In this document: positions 23,481-32,980 of the stretch, piece by piece
Layout: every line of letters starts with the position of its first letter
Numbering within the stretch: the stretch's first letter is position 1
Origin: a virus
Reading direction: 5' to 3' (one strand)
IMG/VR virus record: IMGVR_UViG_3300044695_002809
Span: 1 to 60,982 of that record
DNA length: 60,982 bases
The notes under the pieces: generated by a model
Databases searched by the model: none
Seen by the model: only the letters and a program-made list of their open reading frames with translations
Told to the model about the DNA's origin: nothing
Translations under genes and position numbers: made by a program

Positions 23481-26011
23481 TGAGTAAATATTATACGAAT
23501 GTTTGTGTTCATGGCAATCACATTCTTTTTCGTGGTGTAAACAATGGTCGGAGAGTAAAGAGCAAAGTCAAATACTCTCCGACTTTGTTTTTACAGTCAA
23601 ACAAACCGTCACAATGGCGTTCATTATTCAATGAGCCATTGGAACCTATGACATTTGATACTATTCGGGAGGCACGTGATTTCGTCAAACGCTATGAAGA
23701 AGTTGCAAACTTTAAAATCTACGGTAATTCACGCTATGAATACGCATTCATTGCTGATACTTTTAGAGGCATTGTTGATTGGGACATTTCTCATCTCAGT
23801 ATTGCTTTCATAGACATTGAAGTTGGCTCAGAGAACGGATTTCCTGATCCATACAGAGCAACTGAACCTATTACTGCAATTGCCATTCATCAATTGAATG
23901 GCGGCACTACAGTTTATGGGTATGGTTCTTACGAAAATAATGATGAGAGCGTGACTTATGTTCTTTGTGAAGATGAAATCGATTTGTGTGAACGGTTTCT
24001 TGCTGATTGGGCAAGCAATCATCCTGACGTTCTTACTGGTTGGAATATCAAGTTTTTTGATGTTCCTTATATTGTCAATCGTTTCACACGCATTCTAGGC
24101 GAAGACGATACAAAGAAACTTTCGCCTTGGGAAGTTTTATCACAGAGAAAAACTACATTTAAGGGCAAAGAACAAACGATCTATGATTTAGTCGGTGTTT
24201 CTGTACTGGACTATTTTGAGTTGTATCAATGGTACGCACCTGGTGGTAGAAACATTGAGAACTATCGCCTCGATACAGTTGCAAGCGTTGAACTTGACGA
24301 GAGAAAATTATCGTATGATGAATATGACAGTCTACATCAATTGTACAAGTTAGATTATCAAAAGTTTATCGACTATAACATCAAAGATGTGAGATTGGTT
24401 CTTAAACTTGAAGATAAGTTGAAGTTGATCGAACTTGCATTAACTCTGGCTTATGATACAAAAACTAATTATGACGATGTTTTTGCACAAACCAGAATGT
24501 GGGATGCTCTGATTTACAATTATTTGCTTGATAAAAAAATTGTTGTGCCGCCACGTCGAGTATCGAAGAAAAATGAAGCGTTTGAGGGTGCATACGTTAA
24601 AGATCCACAGATCGGATTACACCATTGGGTTGCATCATTTGACTTGAATAGTCTGTACCCACACTTAATCATGCAATACAACATTTCGCCAGAAACACTT
24701 GTAGAGACTTCAGAATACACCAATGACATGCGTGATCTTGCAATTAACGCATCCGTTGAAAATCTGCTTAATCGTAAACTAGATACAAGCGTTTTAAAAA
24801 ATGTGACTATCACACCAAACGGACAATTCTTTCGTACTGATAAACAAGGTTTTCTTCCTGCGATGATGATTGAAATGTATGATGATCGTAAAAAGTTCAA
24901 GAAAGAGATGCTGAAAGCACAACAAGAATATGAAAATGAAAAAGATCCAGCAAAACGAAAAGAAATCGAAAAATTAATTGCACGATATAATAATCTACAA
25001 CTTGCAAAGAAAGTCTCATTGAACTCAGCTTATGGCGCAATGGGTTCTCAGTATTTCAGATTTTATGATTTGCGCCAAGCACTTGCTGTTACACAAGCAG
25101 GTCAATTGTCTATTCGTTGGATTGAAAACAAACTTAACGAATATCTGAATAAAGTATTGAAAACTGAGAGAGATTATGTTATTGCTTCAGATACAGATTC
25201 GATTTATCTCAATCTTGGTCCATTGGTTGATTCTGTGTATCAACAGAAGCCAGATGCTACGAAAATTATCTCCTTCATGGACAAAATCTGTGAAGAGAAA
25301 ATTCAACCTTATATTGACGAAAGTTATCAGAAGCTTGCTGAATATGTTCACGCATTCGATCAAAAAATGCAAATGAAGCGTGAAGGTCTTTCTGATAAAG
25401 GTATTTGGACTGCGAAGAAAAGATACATTTTGAATGTATACAACAATGAAGGTGTGCAATATGCCAAACCAAAGCTCAAAGTCATGGGTCTAGAAATGGT
25501 CAAGTCATCAACACCTGTTGTTGTTCGTGATAAAATGTATAAACTTGTTGATCTGATTGTGAATACCGATGAAGAGACTGTACAGAAGTTTGTGGCTGAT
25601 TTCCGAGAAGAATTTCGTAGATTGCCTGTTGAAGATATTTCTTTTCCACGAGGCTGTAATGGCTTGAAAGAATATGCGGATTCTGTTACAATATACAAGA
25701 AGGGTACACCGATTCATGTAAAAGGTGCAATTCTATATAATCACTTTCTCAAGCAACACAATTTGACAAACAAGTATCCTTCAATAAAAGAAGGTGAGAA
25801 ACTGAAGTTTACTTATCTCAAGACACCAAATCCGTTCAGAGATATGGTAGTTTCATTTCCAACTAGATTGCCGAAAGAATTTGAATTACAGAAATACATT
25901 GACTATGAAACACAATTTGAAAAAACTTTTCTTGAACCAATTAAATTAATTCTTGATTGTATCGATTGGAAAACAGAAAAGCAATCCACATTAGAGAGTT
26001 TCTTTTCATGA
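23480..26011 (+). CDS. 43: Family B DNA polymerase gp43
   Basis: Replicative polymerase, 843 residues (T4: 898). The 3'-5' exonuclease motif I is FIDIEVGSENGF (near 112-123), and a later WNIKFFDVPYI segment is exo II. Polymerase motif A is SFDLNSLYPHLIM (near 389-401), motif B KVSLNSAYGAMGS (near 510-522) and motif C ASDTDSIYL (near 569-577). The C-terminus TLESFFS matches the clamp-binding tail used by T4 gp43. Every catalytic Asp is intact, so it should be a proofreading polymerase. Confidence 0.97.
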   Translation: MSKYYTNVCVHGNHILFRGVNNGRRVKSKVKYSPTLFLQSNKPSQWRSLFNEPLEPMTFDTIREARDFVKRYEEVANFKIYGNSRYEYAFIADTFRGIVDWDISHLSIAFIDIEVGSENGFPDPYRATEPITAIAIHQLNGGTTVYGYGSYENNDESVTYVLCEDEIDLCERFLADWASNHPDVLTGWNIKFFDVPYIVNRFTRILGEDDTKKLSPWEVLSQRKTTFKGKEQTIYDLVGVSVLDYFELYQWYAPGGRNIENYRLDTVASVELDERKLSYDEYDSLHQLYKLDYQKFIDYNIKDVRLVLKLEDKLKLIELALTLAYDTKTNYDDVFAQTRMWDALIYNYLLDKKIVVPPRRVSKKNEAFEGAYVKDPQIGLHHWVASFDLNSLYPHLIMQYNISPETLVETSEYTNDMRDLAINASVENLLNRKLDTSVLKNVTITPNGQFFRTDKQGFLPAMMIEMYDDRKKFKKEMLKAQQEYENEKDPAKRKEIEKLIARYNNLQLAKKVSLNSAYGAMGSQYFRFYDLRQALAVTQAGQLSIRWIENKLNEYLNKVLKTERDYVIASDTDSIYLNLGPLVDSVYQQKPDATKIISFMDKICEEKIQPYIDESYQKLAEYVHAFDQKMQMKREGLSDKGIWTAKKRYILNVYNNEGVQYAKPKLKVMGLEMVKSSTPVVVRDKMYKLVDLIVNTDEETVQKFVADFREEFRRLPVEDISFPRGCNGLKEYADSVTIYKKGTPIHVKGAILYNHFLKQHNLTNKYPSIKEGEKLKFTYLKTPNPFRDMVVSFPTRLPKEFELQKYIDYETQFEKTFLEPIKLILDCIDWKTEKQSTLESFFS

Positions 26012-26553
26012 AAAATATACGAGTCATTAAAACTGGAATTAATGTTTCTAAGATAGTTAAACAGTTAAATGAAAATCCTGGAGACTGGAACTATCAACAG
26101 AAACTTCCTGAAAGTAAAGTTTTAGATCCGCATGTTTACATTAGTGAAGCTGCGGTTCTTCAGCTTGTTATCGGCACAATAGAAAATCCTGATGAATATG
26201 TTTTTGACGCGGAAGGATGCATGCCAGCACCAGCCTATTACAGACACACGGCTGCTGTTGCCTTCTTAAAAAGACACTTCAAAGATTTTAAACGCGCAGG
26301 ATTTCTTGCGTTGCCTCCAGGTGGTGTGACTGGAAAACATATTGACTTTGGAAACTATTATTTGACCAAAGATAGATATCATCTATCAATTCAAGGTACA
26401 TATGAATACAATGTAGAAGATGAATCAATTATTGTTGAGCCGGGCACATTGTTTTGGTTTGATAATAAGAAAGAACATTCAGCGAAAAATATAGGAAACG
26501 TGGATAGAATCACATTAGTATTTGATGTGCCACATTCTAAAGACAATCCATGA
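26008..26553 (+). CDS. Aspartyl/asparaginyl beta-hydroxylase-like 2OG oxygenase
   Basis: 181 residues. ATG 26008 overlaps the polymerase stop. FLALPPGGVTGKHIDFG (about 104-120) contains the H-x-D metal pair, and LFWFDNKKEHSAKNIG carries the distal His, giving the H-D-H Fe(II) site of 2-oxoglutarate oxygenases of the AspH group. RITLVFDVPHS follows as the closing strand. It could hydroxylate a phage or host protein, or possibly a small molecule; TET-type activity on DNA is less likely because the fold is AspH-like. Substrate unknown. Confidence 0.75.
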   Translation: MKNIRVIKTGINVSKIVKQLNENPGDWNYQQKLPESKVLDPHVYISEAAVLQLVIGTIENPDEYVFDAEGCMPAPAYYRHTAAVAFLKRHFKDFKRAGFLALPPGGVTGKHIDFGNYYLTKDRYHLSIQGTYEYNVEDESIIVEPGTLFWFDNKKEHSAKNIGNVDRITLVFDVPHSKDNP

Positions 26554-27467
26554 TACATGTAATACTGCCATTTATAACTGCACTTGCGCTGTCTGGTATT
26601 GCAGCGTATTACTCAGTTATTGGTCTTGCACAAATCTTTCCCGGTTCATACTGGCCAATTATTATCATGGGCACAGTATTAGAAGCAGCAAAACTGGTAA
26701 CTGTATCATGGGTGTATAATCATTGGAAAACAACATTCTCTGCACTCAAACTTTATTTTCTGATTGCAGTCGTGTTGTTGATGGGTATTACATCGATGGG
26801 CATATTTGGTTATCTGTCAAAAGCACACATTGAACATTCAAGCACAATAGCACCACAAGCGGCAAAGGTAGAAATCTATGATGAAAAGATCAAAGTTATT
26901 CAATCGCAAATTGAGAGGAACAACAAAAACCTTAGTCAGTATGATGAGGCTGTCGATCAAATTATGGGCCGCTCGAAAGATGAGAAAGGTGCCGAGAGGG
27001 CGAACCAAGTTCGTAAAGCCCAACAGAAAGACCGTGAGAGAATCATTGCTGAGACTAAGAGGCTTCAAAAAGAGATACAGACACTCACAGAGGAAAAGCT
27101 CCCTTTATCCTTGGAAGTTAAAAAGGCTGAATCGGATTTGGGACCTATAAAATATGTGGCTGAAGTTGTTTATGGTACACATGATCGTGACTTGATAGAC
27201 AAAGCAGTTAGACTGGTAATCTTTATCATTATCATTGTATTTGACCCACTGGCTGTGTTATTATTGATAGCAGCAAATCAGACATATAAACGACACAAAG
27301 AGAATGATACCGAAAAACAAGTCATCAAAAAGAAAAAGAATGATATTGTAAAAAGTAAATGGACAGCACCGAGTAGAAGTTTGGAATCGTTCTTTGTAGA
27401 CGATAAGCATGAAGTAATACCTAAAGACAAAATTGCAGATATTGGAGAAATGAATGAGCGTACTTGA
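26550..27467 (+). CDS. Membrane protein with long cytoplasmic or periplasmic coiled coil
   Basis: 305 residues. Three hydrophobic segments in the first ~95 residues (about 4-26, 33-54, 68-90), a charged coiled coil (about 105-200), and a very hydrophobic segment (about 221-245) before a Lys-rich tail. A similar protein is found near uvsX in other marine T4-like phages, but its role is unknown. The C-terminal tail has the clamp-like sequence SLESFFVDD near 285-293, similar to the polymerase tail TLESFFS. The gene overlaps uvsX by 14 bases. Confidence 0.7.
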   Translation: MIHVILPFITALALSGIAAYYSVIGLAQIFPGSYWPIIIMGTVLEAAKLVTVSWVYNHWKTTFSALKLYFLIAVVLLMGITSMGIFGYLSKAHIEHSSTIAPQAAKVEIYDEKIKVIQSQIERNNKNLSQYDEAVDQIMGRSKDEKGAERANQVRKAQQKDRERIIAETKRLQKEIQTLTEEKLPLSLEVKKAESDLGPIKYVAEVVYGTHDRDLIDKAVRLVIFIIIIVFDPLAVLLLIAANQTYKRHKENDTEKQVIKKKKNDIVKSKWTAPSRSLESFFVDDKHEVIPKDKIADIGEMNERT

Positions 27468-28518
27468 TAAATTAAAAAAAGCTTCAACGATTAAAGACAG
27501 TTCAATACTTTCTAAGTCAAAGTTTTTTACCGAAAAAGATATGATACAAACGGATGTACCAATGATAAATGTGGCACTTTCTGGTTCACTTGATGGTGGT
27601 ATCACACCAGGTCTGACGATGTTCGCTGGTCCATCAAAGCACTTTAAGACTGCGTTTGCCTTATTGATGGCATCTGCATACATGAAAAAATATCCTGATG
27701 CTGCTGTTCTATTCTACGATTCTGAATTTGGCACACCACAAAAATATTTTGAAACATTTAACATCAATATGGACAATGTACTACATACACCTATTACTGA
27801 TGTTGAACAGTTGAAACATGATATCATGAGTCAGTTACAAAATGTTGAGAAAGGTGATCGTGTTATCATCGTACTTGATTCAATTGGTAATCTAGCATCA
27901 AAGAAAGAAGTTGAAGATGCGATTGAAGGTAAGTCTGTTGCTGATATGTCACGCGCAAAACAGATCAAGAGTTTGTTCCGAATGATTACACCACACCTGA
28001 CACTCAAAGATATACCGATGGTTGTTGTGAATCACACATATAAAGAAATTGGTATGTTCCCTAAAGACATCGTTGGCGGCGGTACAGGTTCTTATTACTC
28101 AGCAGACACAATCTGGATTCTCGGTCGTCAACAAGAAAAAACCGGCACAGAGTTGACTGGTTATAACTTTATCATCAATGTAGAAAAATCAAGATATGTC
28201 CGTGAAAAATCTAAAATACCTGTTACTGTATCTTTTGATGGTGGCATCAATAAGTGGTCTGGTCTATTGGATATTGCACTCGAAAGCAATTTCGTAACAA
28301 AACCAAGCAACGGTTGGTATGCTAAAGTTGATCAAGAAACTGGTGAAGTGTTAGATAAAAAACGATTTGATGATACTCAAACTGAAGAATTCTGGAAAGA
28401 CATTCTTGCGGATGAAAGATTCAGAGAGTTCGTAAGGAAAAAATATGAAATCACTTATAGCTCCATTATGGGAGAAGATGTCGTTTTGGAACAAGAAGAT
28501 GAAGAAGCCTCAGCATGA
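27454..28518 (+). CDS. uvsX: UvsX, RecA-like recombinase
   Basis: Strand-exchange protein for recombination-dependent replication and repair. Walker A is GPSKHFKT (59-66), and Walker B is VIIVLDSIGNL (near 137-147). The L1/L2 DNA-binding region corresponds to HTYKEIGMFPKDIVGGG (near 198-214). The Asp/Glu-rich C-terminus resembles the acidic tail of RecA proteins. 354 residues compares with 391 in T4. Position before the helicase gene is conserved. Confidence 0.95.
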   Translation: MSVLDKLKKASTIKDSSILSKSKFFTEKDMIQTDVPMINVALSGSLDGGITPGLTMFAGPSKHFKTAFALLMASAYMKKYPDAAVLFYDSEFGTPQKYFETFNINMDNVLHTPITDVEQLKHDIMSQLQNVEKGDRVIIVLDSIGNLASKKEVEDAIEGKSVADMSRAKQIKSLFRMITPHLTLKDIPMVVVNHTYKEIGMFPKDIVGGGTGSYYSADTIWILGRQQEKTGTELTGYNFIINVEKSRYVREKSKIPVTVSFDGGINKWSGLLDIALESNFVTKPSNGWYAKVDQETGEVLDKKRFDDTQTEEFWKDILADERFREFVRKKYEITYSSIMGEDVVLEQEDEEASA

Positions 28519-28819
28519 GATTGATTATGTCCTTATAGATTCTGATGATAAGACAAAAACTGGCATCGGAATCAAAACAGGTAAATTTGCTGGAGTATTA
28601 TACCACTACGGAAAAGCAAGAATTACTGAAGAAGAAACTCACGCTAAGATGAGTTTCAGCTACACAATCATTTCTTCACCCGTAATACCTATCAACGAAC
28701 TCATACAGAGCGAAGAATTTCATACGTTGATAGGAGATATTTTAACAGAAATTTTAATGAGTCAGGCAAGGGCAAATGAAGAGATTAGAATCAATAATAC
28801 TGAAGAATTTGATATTTAA
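28499..28819 (+). CDS. Unknown protein between uvsX and helicase
   Basis: 106 residues from ATG 28499; ATG 28445 or 28478 would extend it further into uvsX. It is mostly beta with a central GIGIKTGKFAGVLYHYGKARI and a helix SEEFHTLIGDILTEIL near the end, and its 3' end overlaps the helicase gene by 44 bases. The double overlap suggests a real, coupled gene. No motif identifies it. A recombination mediator role (T4 has UvsY near here) would be speculation. Confidence 0.6.
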   Translation: MKKPQHEIDYVLIDSDDKTKTGIGIKTGKFAGVLYHYGKARITEEETHAKMSFSYTIISSPVIPINELIQSEEFHTLIGDILTEILMSQARANEEIRINNTEEFDI

Positions 28820-30188
28820 TGAAGACTATGCCAGAAAAATACTTCCATTCATAAAAACAGAATATTTCACAGACAGTACAGAAAAAAACCTGTTTGAAGA
28901 AATCGATACGCATATTCATCAATTCAAACATCTTCCTACCTACGAATCACTTGTAATTAATTTTACAGAATCTAAGAATCTGACAGATGATCAGGTTCGA
29001 AGTGCTGTTCAAATGATTCGTGAAATCAACGCCGACAAAGAAGAACCCACAGATACAGAGTGGCTCATCAAACAAACTGAAAAGTTTTGTCAAGATAGAG
29101 CAATCTACAATGCTATCATGAAATCTGTCAAAATTCTTGATGACAAGAATCATAAAGAAGACAAGGGCATGATACCAAAACTATTGAGTGATGCACTTGG
29201 TGTGTCGTTCGATAGGTCTGTTGGTCATGATTATATTGATGATTCTGATACTCGGTTTGATTTTTATCACAGACACGAAACAAAAATACCTTTCGATCTA
29301 GACTTGTTCAACAAGATTACAAAAGGTGGTTTGCCAAAGAAGACTTTGAATATCGCACTTGCTGGTACGGGTGTTGGTAAATCTTTGTTTATGTGTCATG
29401 TTGCAGGTTCTTGTTTATCTCAAGGTCTGAATGTTTTGTATATCACAATGGAAATGGCAGAAGAGAGAATTGCTGAACGTATTGATGCAAATTTACTGAA
29501 CATTGACATTGCCGATCTAAATGCAATTTCAAAGCAAGATTATGACCGAAAGTTTTCCGCACTCAAAGTCAACACACAGGGTAAGCTTATCATCAAAGAA
29601 TATCCTACCGCAGCAGCATCAGCATTGCATTTTCGCGCATTGTTAAATGAATTGCAACTTAAAAAGAGTTTTCAACCCGACATCATTTTCATTGACTATC
29701 TTAATATTTGTGCAAGTGCTAGAATCAAGCCTGGTGCTAACGTAAATAGTTATTCTTATATTAAGGCTATTGCAGAAGAACTGAGGGGTCTGGCCGTTGA
29801 GTTTGATGTACCGATAGTATCTGCCACTCAGACTACCCGAAGCGGCTTCACCTCCAGCGATCCTGGGCTTGAGGATACGTCAGAATCATTTGGTCTTCCA
29901 GCTACAGCAGACTTTATGTTTGCTCTGATAAGTACCGAAGAGTTGCAACAATTGAATCAGATAATGATTAAGCAACTAAAGAACAGATACAATGATCCTA
30001 GCTATTTCAAACGATTTGTGGTAGGTATTGACAGAGCCAAGATGAAACTGTATGATGTAGAACAGTCAGCACAAGATGATCTGGTAGACTCAGGACAAAG
30101 TTATCAGGATGATAAGCCACTCAATACATTCGGTGATCGTGAGCGTCAATCTGGAACGAAAAACAAGTTCGGAGGCTTTAAAGTATAA
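28776..30188 (+). CDS. 41: Replicative DNA helicase gp41 (DnaB-like)
   Basis: RecA-fold hexameric helicase of the DnaB family, 470 residues (T4: 475). Walker A AGTGVGKSLFM lies near 202-212, Walker B IIFIDYLNI near 304-312, and SATQTTRSGF near 347-356 corresponds to the Gln-containing motif H3. A DnaB-type N-terminal helical region precedes it. The partner primase (gene 61) is at 52.3 kb. Start ATG 28776. Confidence 0.95.
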   Translation: MKRLESIILKNLIFNEDYARKILPFIKTEYFTDSTEKNLFEEIDTHIHQFKHLPTYESLVINFTESKNLTDDQVRSAVQMIREINADKEEPTDTEWLIKQTEKFCQDRAIYNAIMKSVKILDDKNHKEDKGMIPKLLSDALGVSFDRSVGHDYIDDSDTRFDFYHRHETKIPFDLDLFNKITKGGLPKKTLNIALAGTGVGKSLFMCHVAGSCLSQGLNVLYITMEMAEERIAERIDANLLNIDIADLNAISKQDYDRKFSALKVNTQGKLIIKEYPTAAASALHFRALLNELQLKKSFQPDIIFIDYLNICASARIKPGANVNSYSYIKAIAEELRGLAVEFDVPIVSATQTTRSGFTSSDPGLEDTSESFGLPATADFMFALISTEELQQLNQIMIKQLKNRYNDPSYFKRFVVGIDRAKMKLYDVEQSAQDDLVDSGQSYQDDKPLNTFGDRERQSGTKNKFGGFKV

Positions 30189-30191
30189 ATA
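30184..30191 (+). promoter_or_regulatory. T4-type late promoter box TATAAATA
   Basis: An exact T4 late -10 box at the end of gene 41, 22 bases before ATG 30213. It would be read by the encoded sigma-55 with the clamp. It starts the run of genes at 30.2-33 kb, whose products include one with a capsid-targeting-like N-terminus. Confidence 0.7.
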
Positions 30192-30212
30192 CTCTAATAA
30201 ACTGGAGGATTT

Positions 30213-30968
30213 ATGGCGGCACAACAAGGCTTTTTATATGAAAAAAATGCAGCAATGGAACTGAAAAAATTTGGTCTTGTTCCTAAGTCTTTTGTTCCAG
30301 CAGGAGCAGGACATGATCAACCAGATTTGATGTTAGAATACAAAAAGAAAAAGGCAGGTTGTGAATTAAAAATTACAGCAGCATCAGCAGGTTCTCTTGT
30401 CATGAAATATGATAGAGAAGATAAAAAAAATCCTTGGAAATTTGGCGACATCAAAAAAGATGACGATGAAAAATTGTTCATTAAAGATTTAGCATATGAA
30501 GTAGGATTATTTGACATTATCAGTAAACAATGGAAACAAGTCCCATATAAAAGGGAAAAAGACGATAAGTGGGAAGCAACTGCAGGTAAATTAACACCAC
30601 AACAACGATATGAACGTGACCGTGATACATTCAAAGATATTCGTGGAGAAATACCTGCATCAAAAATTGAACAGTATTATAACAAAAAAGACACCTATTA
30701 TGTAAATGTTGGAACACATGGTTTTTATTTGATGGGTTCAAAAAATCCATTGAAACTTGCAGATGTGCCGATGTTTGGTAAATCCGCAAAAGCAAGTTAC
30801 AGAGCAAGAGTTCAATATAAAGGAAGTGGTAATTATCAATTTACGTTTGAAATGCAATTTTCAATTCCCGCAAATAGAAAATCTCCATACAATATTGCTC
30901 CCGTAAATGGCAAAAATGTTACAATAATAAAAAAAGACCTCAATCTAAGTTGTTTTCCCGAACTATGA
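30213..30968 (+). CDS. Putative PD-(D/E)XK nuclease-like protein
   Basis: 251 residues. GHDQPDLML (33-41) followed by GCELKIT (49-55) has the spacing P37-D38 ... E51-L-K53 of a PD-(D/E)XK active site, as in restriction and resolvase-type nucleases. The rest is Lys-rich and beta-strand-rich near the C-terminus. GGAGG lies before ATG, and a TATAAATA box is at 30184. The adjacent gene encodes a KxDG ligase-like protein, overlapping by 4 bases, so the pair may cut and seal nucleic acid. Nuclease activity is inferred from motif spacing. Confidence 0.6.
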   Translation: MAAQQGFLYEKNAAMELKKFGLVPKSFVPAGAGHDQPDLMLEYKKKKAGCELKITAASAGSLVMKYDREDKKNPWKFGDIKKDDDEKLFIKDLAYEVGLFDIISKQWKQVPYKREKDDKWEATAGKLTPQQRYERDRDTFKDIRGEIPASKIEQYYNKKDTYYVNVGTHGFYLMGSKNPLKLADVPMFGKSAKASYRARVQYKGSGNYQFTFEMQFSIPANRKSPYNIAPVNGKNVTIIKKDLNLSCFPEL

Positions 30969-32188
30969 AATTCATGGATTATCTAAGAGAAAGTAAAGAA
31001 GGAAAGAATGTTCATTTGGAACATTTGGAAGATAATGTACTGAACGCTGGCGTATCTGGTGCGCGTGAAGCAATTGAGTTTCTCCGTTCTTTGCGTAATA
31101 TGCTTGCTGGTCATACTGGCTCAAAAATAAATGTGACCACAAAATGGGATGGCGCACCTGCTATCTTTGCTGGCACAAATCCAGAGAATGGTAAATTTTT
31201 TGTTGGTACTAAATCAGTATTTGCAAAAAATGCAAAATTGAATTATACTGACGAAGACATCGATGAAAATCATCCGAGTGGTGGTTTGAATGAAAAACTC
31301 AAACTTGCCCTAGCGTTCTTGCCTAAGTTGGGCATCAAAGGTGTGCTACAAGGCGACATGATGTTTTCAAAAGGAGATATTCAAACCGAAACAATTGAGG
31401 GTGAAGATTATATTACATTTCAACCAAATACAATCGTGTATGCTGTGCCAACCAAATCAAAGTTAGCACAAACGATGCTTACTGCACAAATTGGTGTTGT
31501 GTTTCACACATCGTATTCGGGTAAAACATTAGAAACGATGAAAGCATCATTTAATATTGATATCGGACATTTGAAGCCAACAAAAGACGTTTGGTTTCGT
31601 GATGCTGCGTTTACTGACGCATCTGGTTCAGCAACATTCACACAAGAAGAAACAGCAGCAATTACATCAATTTTGTCTAACGCGGGTCGTGTGTTTCAAT
31701 CGATACCTGCATTGACATTAAATCGTATTGCTGCGTCGGATGTTTTCTTGACACAAATCAAAACATTCAATAACACAAAAGTTCGTGAAGGCAAAAAGAT
31801 TGCTGACACAAGAGTTCACACACAAGAACTCATCAATTATGTTGAGGCAAAGCTAAACAAAGAAATACTAGCAGCAAAGAAAGATGACACAAAACAGAAA
31901 CGCATCAAAGAGAAAAATGAAGTGATGCGTTTTTATCGGTCAAATGCCATTCAGTTGAAACAAATATTTGATTTGATGAATCTGATTGTCGATGCAAAGT
32001 TGATGATCATTCGTAAGTTGGAAACAATTAAAAACATAGGCACATTTGTTCGTACAGAAGATGGATTCAAGATTACGGCACCAGAAGGATTCGTCGCAGT
32101 TGATCATGTAGGCAAAGCGTTGAAACTAGTAGATAGACTAGAATTCAGTCACAAGAATTTTACAGCACAAAAGGCATGGGACAAATAA
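30965..32188 (+). CDS. KxDG nucleotidyltransferase/ligase-like protein (DUF6267-type)
   Basis: 407 residues from ATG 30965; a TTG at 30950 is less likely. TKWDGAPAIFAG contains K60-W-D-G63, the catalytic KxDG of DNA/RNA ligases and capping enzymes. FFVGTKS (78-84), GVLQGDMMF and IGVVFHTSY follow in the order expected for later ligase motifs, so it is a plausible divergent ligase. The start MKFMDYLRE resembles the T4 capsid-targeting sequence with an LxE cleavage site, suggesting packaging in the head. I recall this family as DUF6267 in T4-like phages; its biochemistry is unassigned to my knowledge. Confidence 0.65.
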   Translation: MKFMDYLRESKEGKNVHLEHLEDNVLNAGVSGAREAIEFLRSLRNMLAGHTGSKINVTTKWDGAPAIFAGTNPENGKFFVGTKSVFAKNAKLNYTDEDIDENHPSGGLNEKLKLALAFLPKLGIKGVLQGDMMFSKGDIQTETIEGEDYITFQPNTIVYAVPTKSKLAQTMLTAQIGVVFHTSYSGKTLETMKASFNIDIGHLKPTKDVWFRDAAFTDASGSATFTQEETAAITSILSNAGRVFQSIPALTLNRIAASDVFLTQIKTFNNTKVREGKKIADTRVHTQELINYVEAKLNKEILAAKKDDTKQKRIKEKNEVMRFYRSNAIQLKQIFDLMNLIVDAKLMIIRKLETIKNIGTFVRTEDGFKITAPEGFVAVDHVGKALKLVDRLEFSHKNFTAQKAWDK

Positions 32189-32460
32189 TGGAATACGATA
32201 TTAATAAAATTTTAGCAGAATATGCAGACGATGATTTTGGTTTTAGTACCGTAGATGAGGTAGAATATCAAGCAGTCATTGCAGAGAAAGATGAAACTGT
32301 TGAAGAATACAAAGCACGACTTCAGCAAGTAGAAAAAATTATCATGCCATTTTTGACGAATCTGTATAAAACTGCAAGTCAACCATACATTCATTGGCCA
32401 AATCGTGGACCAATCATTGAAAAACAAATGCAAAAAATTCTGACATTGACGAGGGGATAA
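32188..32460 (+). CDS. Conserved-looking phage protein of unknown function
   Basis: 90 residues from ATG 32188, overlapping the upstream TAA by one base; GGGA lies 5 bases upstream. Acidic helical N-terminus, then [28 protein letters not shown], a pattern I recall from several T4-like phages. It ends in a one-base overlap with iscA. No function is known to me. Confidence 0.7.
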   Translation: MEYDINKILAEYADDDFGFSTVDEVEYQAVIAEKDETVEEYKARLQQVEKIIMPFLTNLYKTASQPYIHWPNRGPIIEKQMQKILTLTRG

Positions 32461-32783
32461 TGATTACGATATCAGCTTCAGCACTAAAGAAAATCAAATC
32501 AATCATCAACGAAGAAAGTCCTGATCTAAAATTGAGGGTGTTCGTTCAGGGCGGTGGTTGTTCTGGATTTCAATATGGATTTACATTAGAAGAATTGCCT
32601 GCGGCAGACGATGACTTTACTTTTGAAAAAGATGGTGTTGGTGTTGTTGTTGACAGTATGAGTATGCAATATATGAATGAAGCTGAAATTGATTATAAAG
32701 AAGATTTGATGGGCGCATCATTCACAATCAAAAATCCAAATGTAACTGCAACGTGTGGTTGTGGTTCATCATTCACGATATGA
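32460..32783 (+). CDS. IscA/ErpA-type iron-sulfur cluster assembly protein
   Basis: 107 residues, A-type Fe-S carrier. The three conserved cysteines are in [11 protein letters not shown] (near 35-45) and the terminal CGCGSSF (near 98-104). It delivers Fe-S clusters to apo-enzymes. IscA-like genes occur in marine and freshwater phages as auxiliary genes; here one could serve Fe-S-dependent phage enzymes such as the radical SAM protein at 269-1780. ATG directly overlaps the upstream TAA. Confidence 0.92.
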   Translation: MITISASALKKIKSIINEESPDLKLRVFVQGGGCSGFQYGFTLEELPAADDDFTFEKDGVGVVVDSMSMQYMNEAEIDYKEDLMGASFTIKNPNVTATCGCGSSFTI

Positions 32784-32965
32784 GAACTTTCAAAGACTTT
32801 TTAAAGGCAAACAAAGATCAAAGACAGGAGTTTGTGTCTAAAGCTGGTGCTGGAGAATGGGGAAGACCAGAACTGACTACTAAATATCTTGATGATACGC
32901 CTGGTCAGAGTCAACAACAATATAAAAAATACACAGGAAACTGGGCAACGACGGACATAAAATAA
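32780..32965 (+). CDS. Small protein with capsid-targeting-like start
   Basis: 61 residues from ATG 32780, overlapping the iscA TGA. The N-terminus [11 protein letters not shown] resembles the T4 internal-protein targeting sequence (MKTYQEFIAE), but the residue at the expected cleavage point is Ala/Asn rather than Glu. The remainder is polar with several Gly/Gln. It may be a head-packaged peptide; this is inference from the first ten residues. Confidence 0.5.
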   Translation: MRTFKDFLKANKDQRQEFVSKAGAGEWGRPELTTKYLDDTPGQSQQQYKKYTGNWATTDIK

Positions 32966-32980
32966 ATTACTGGAGATATT

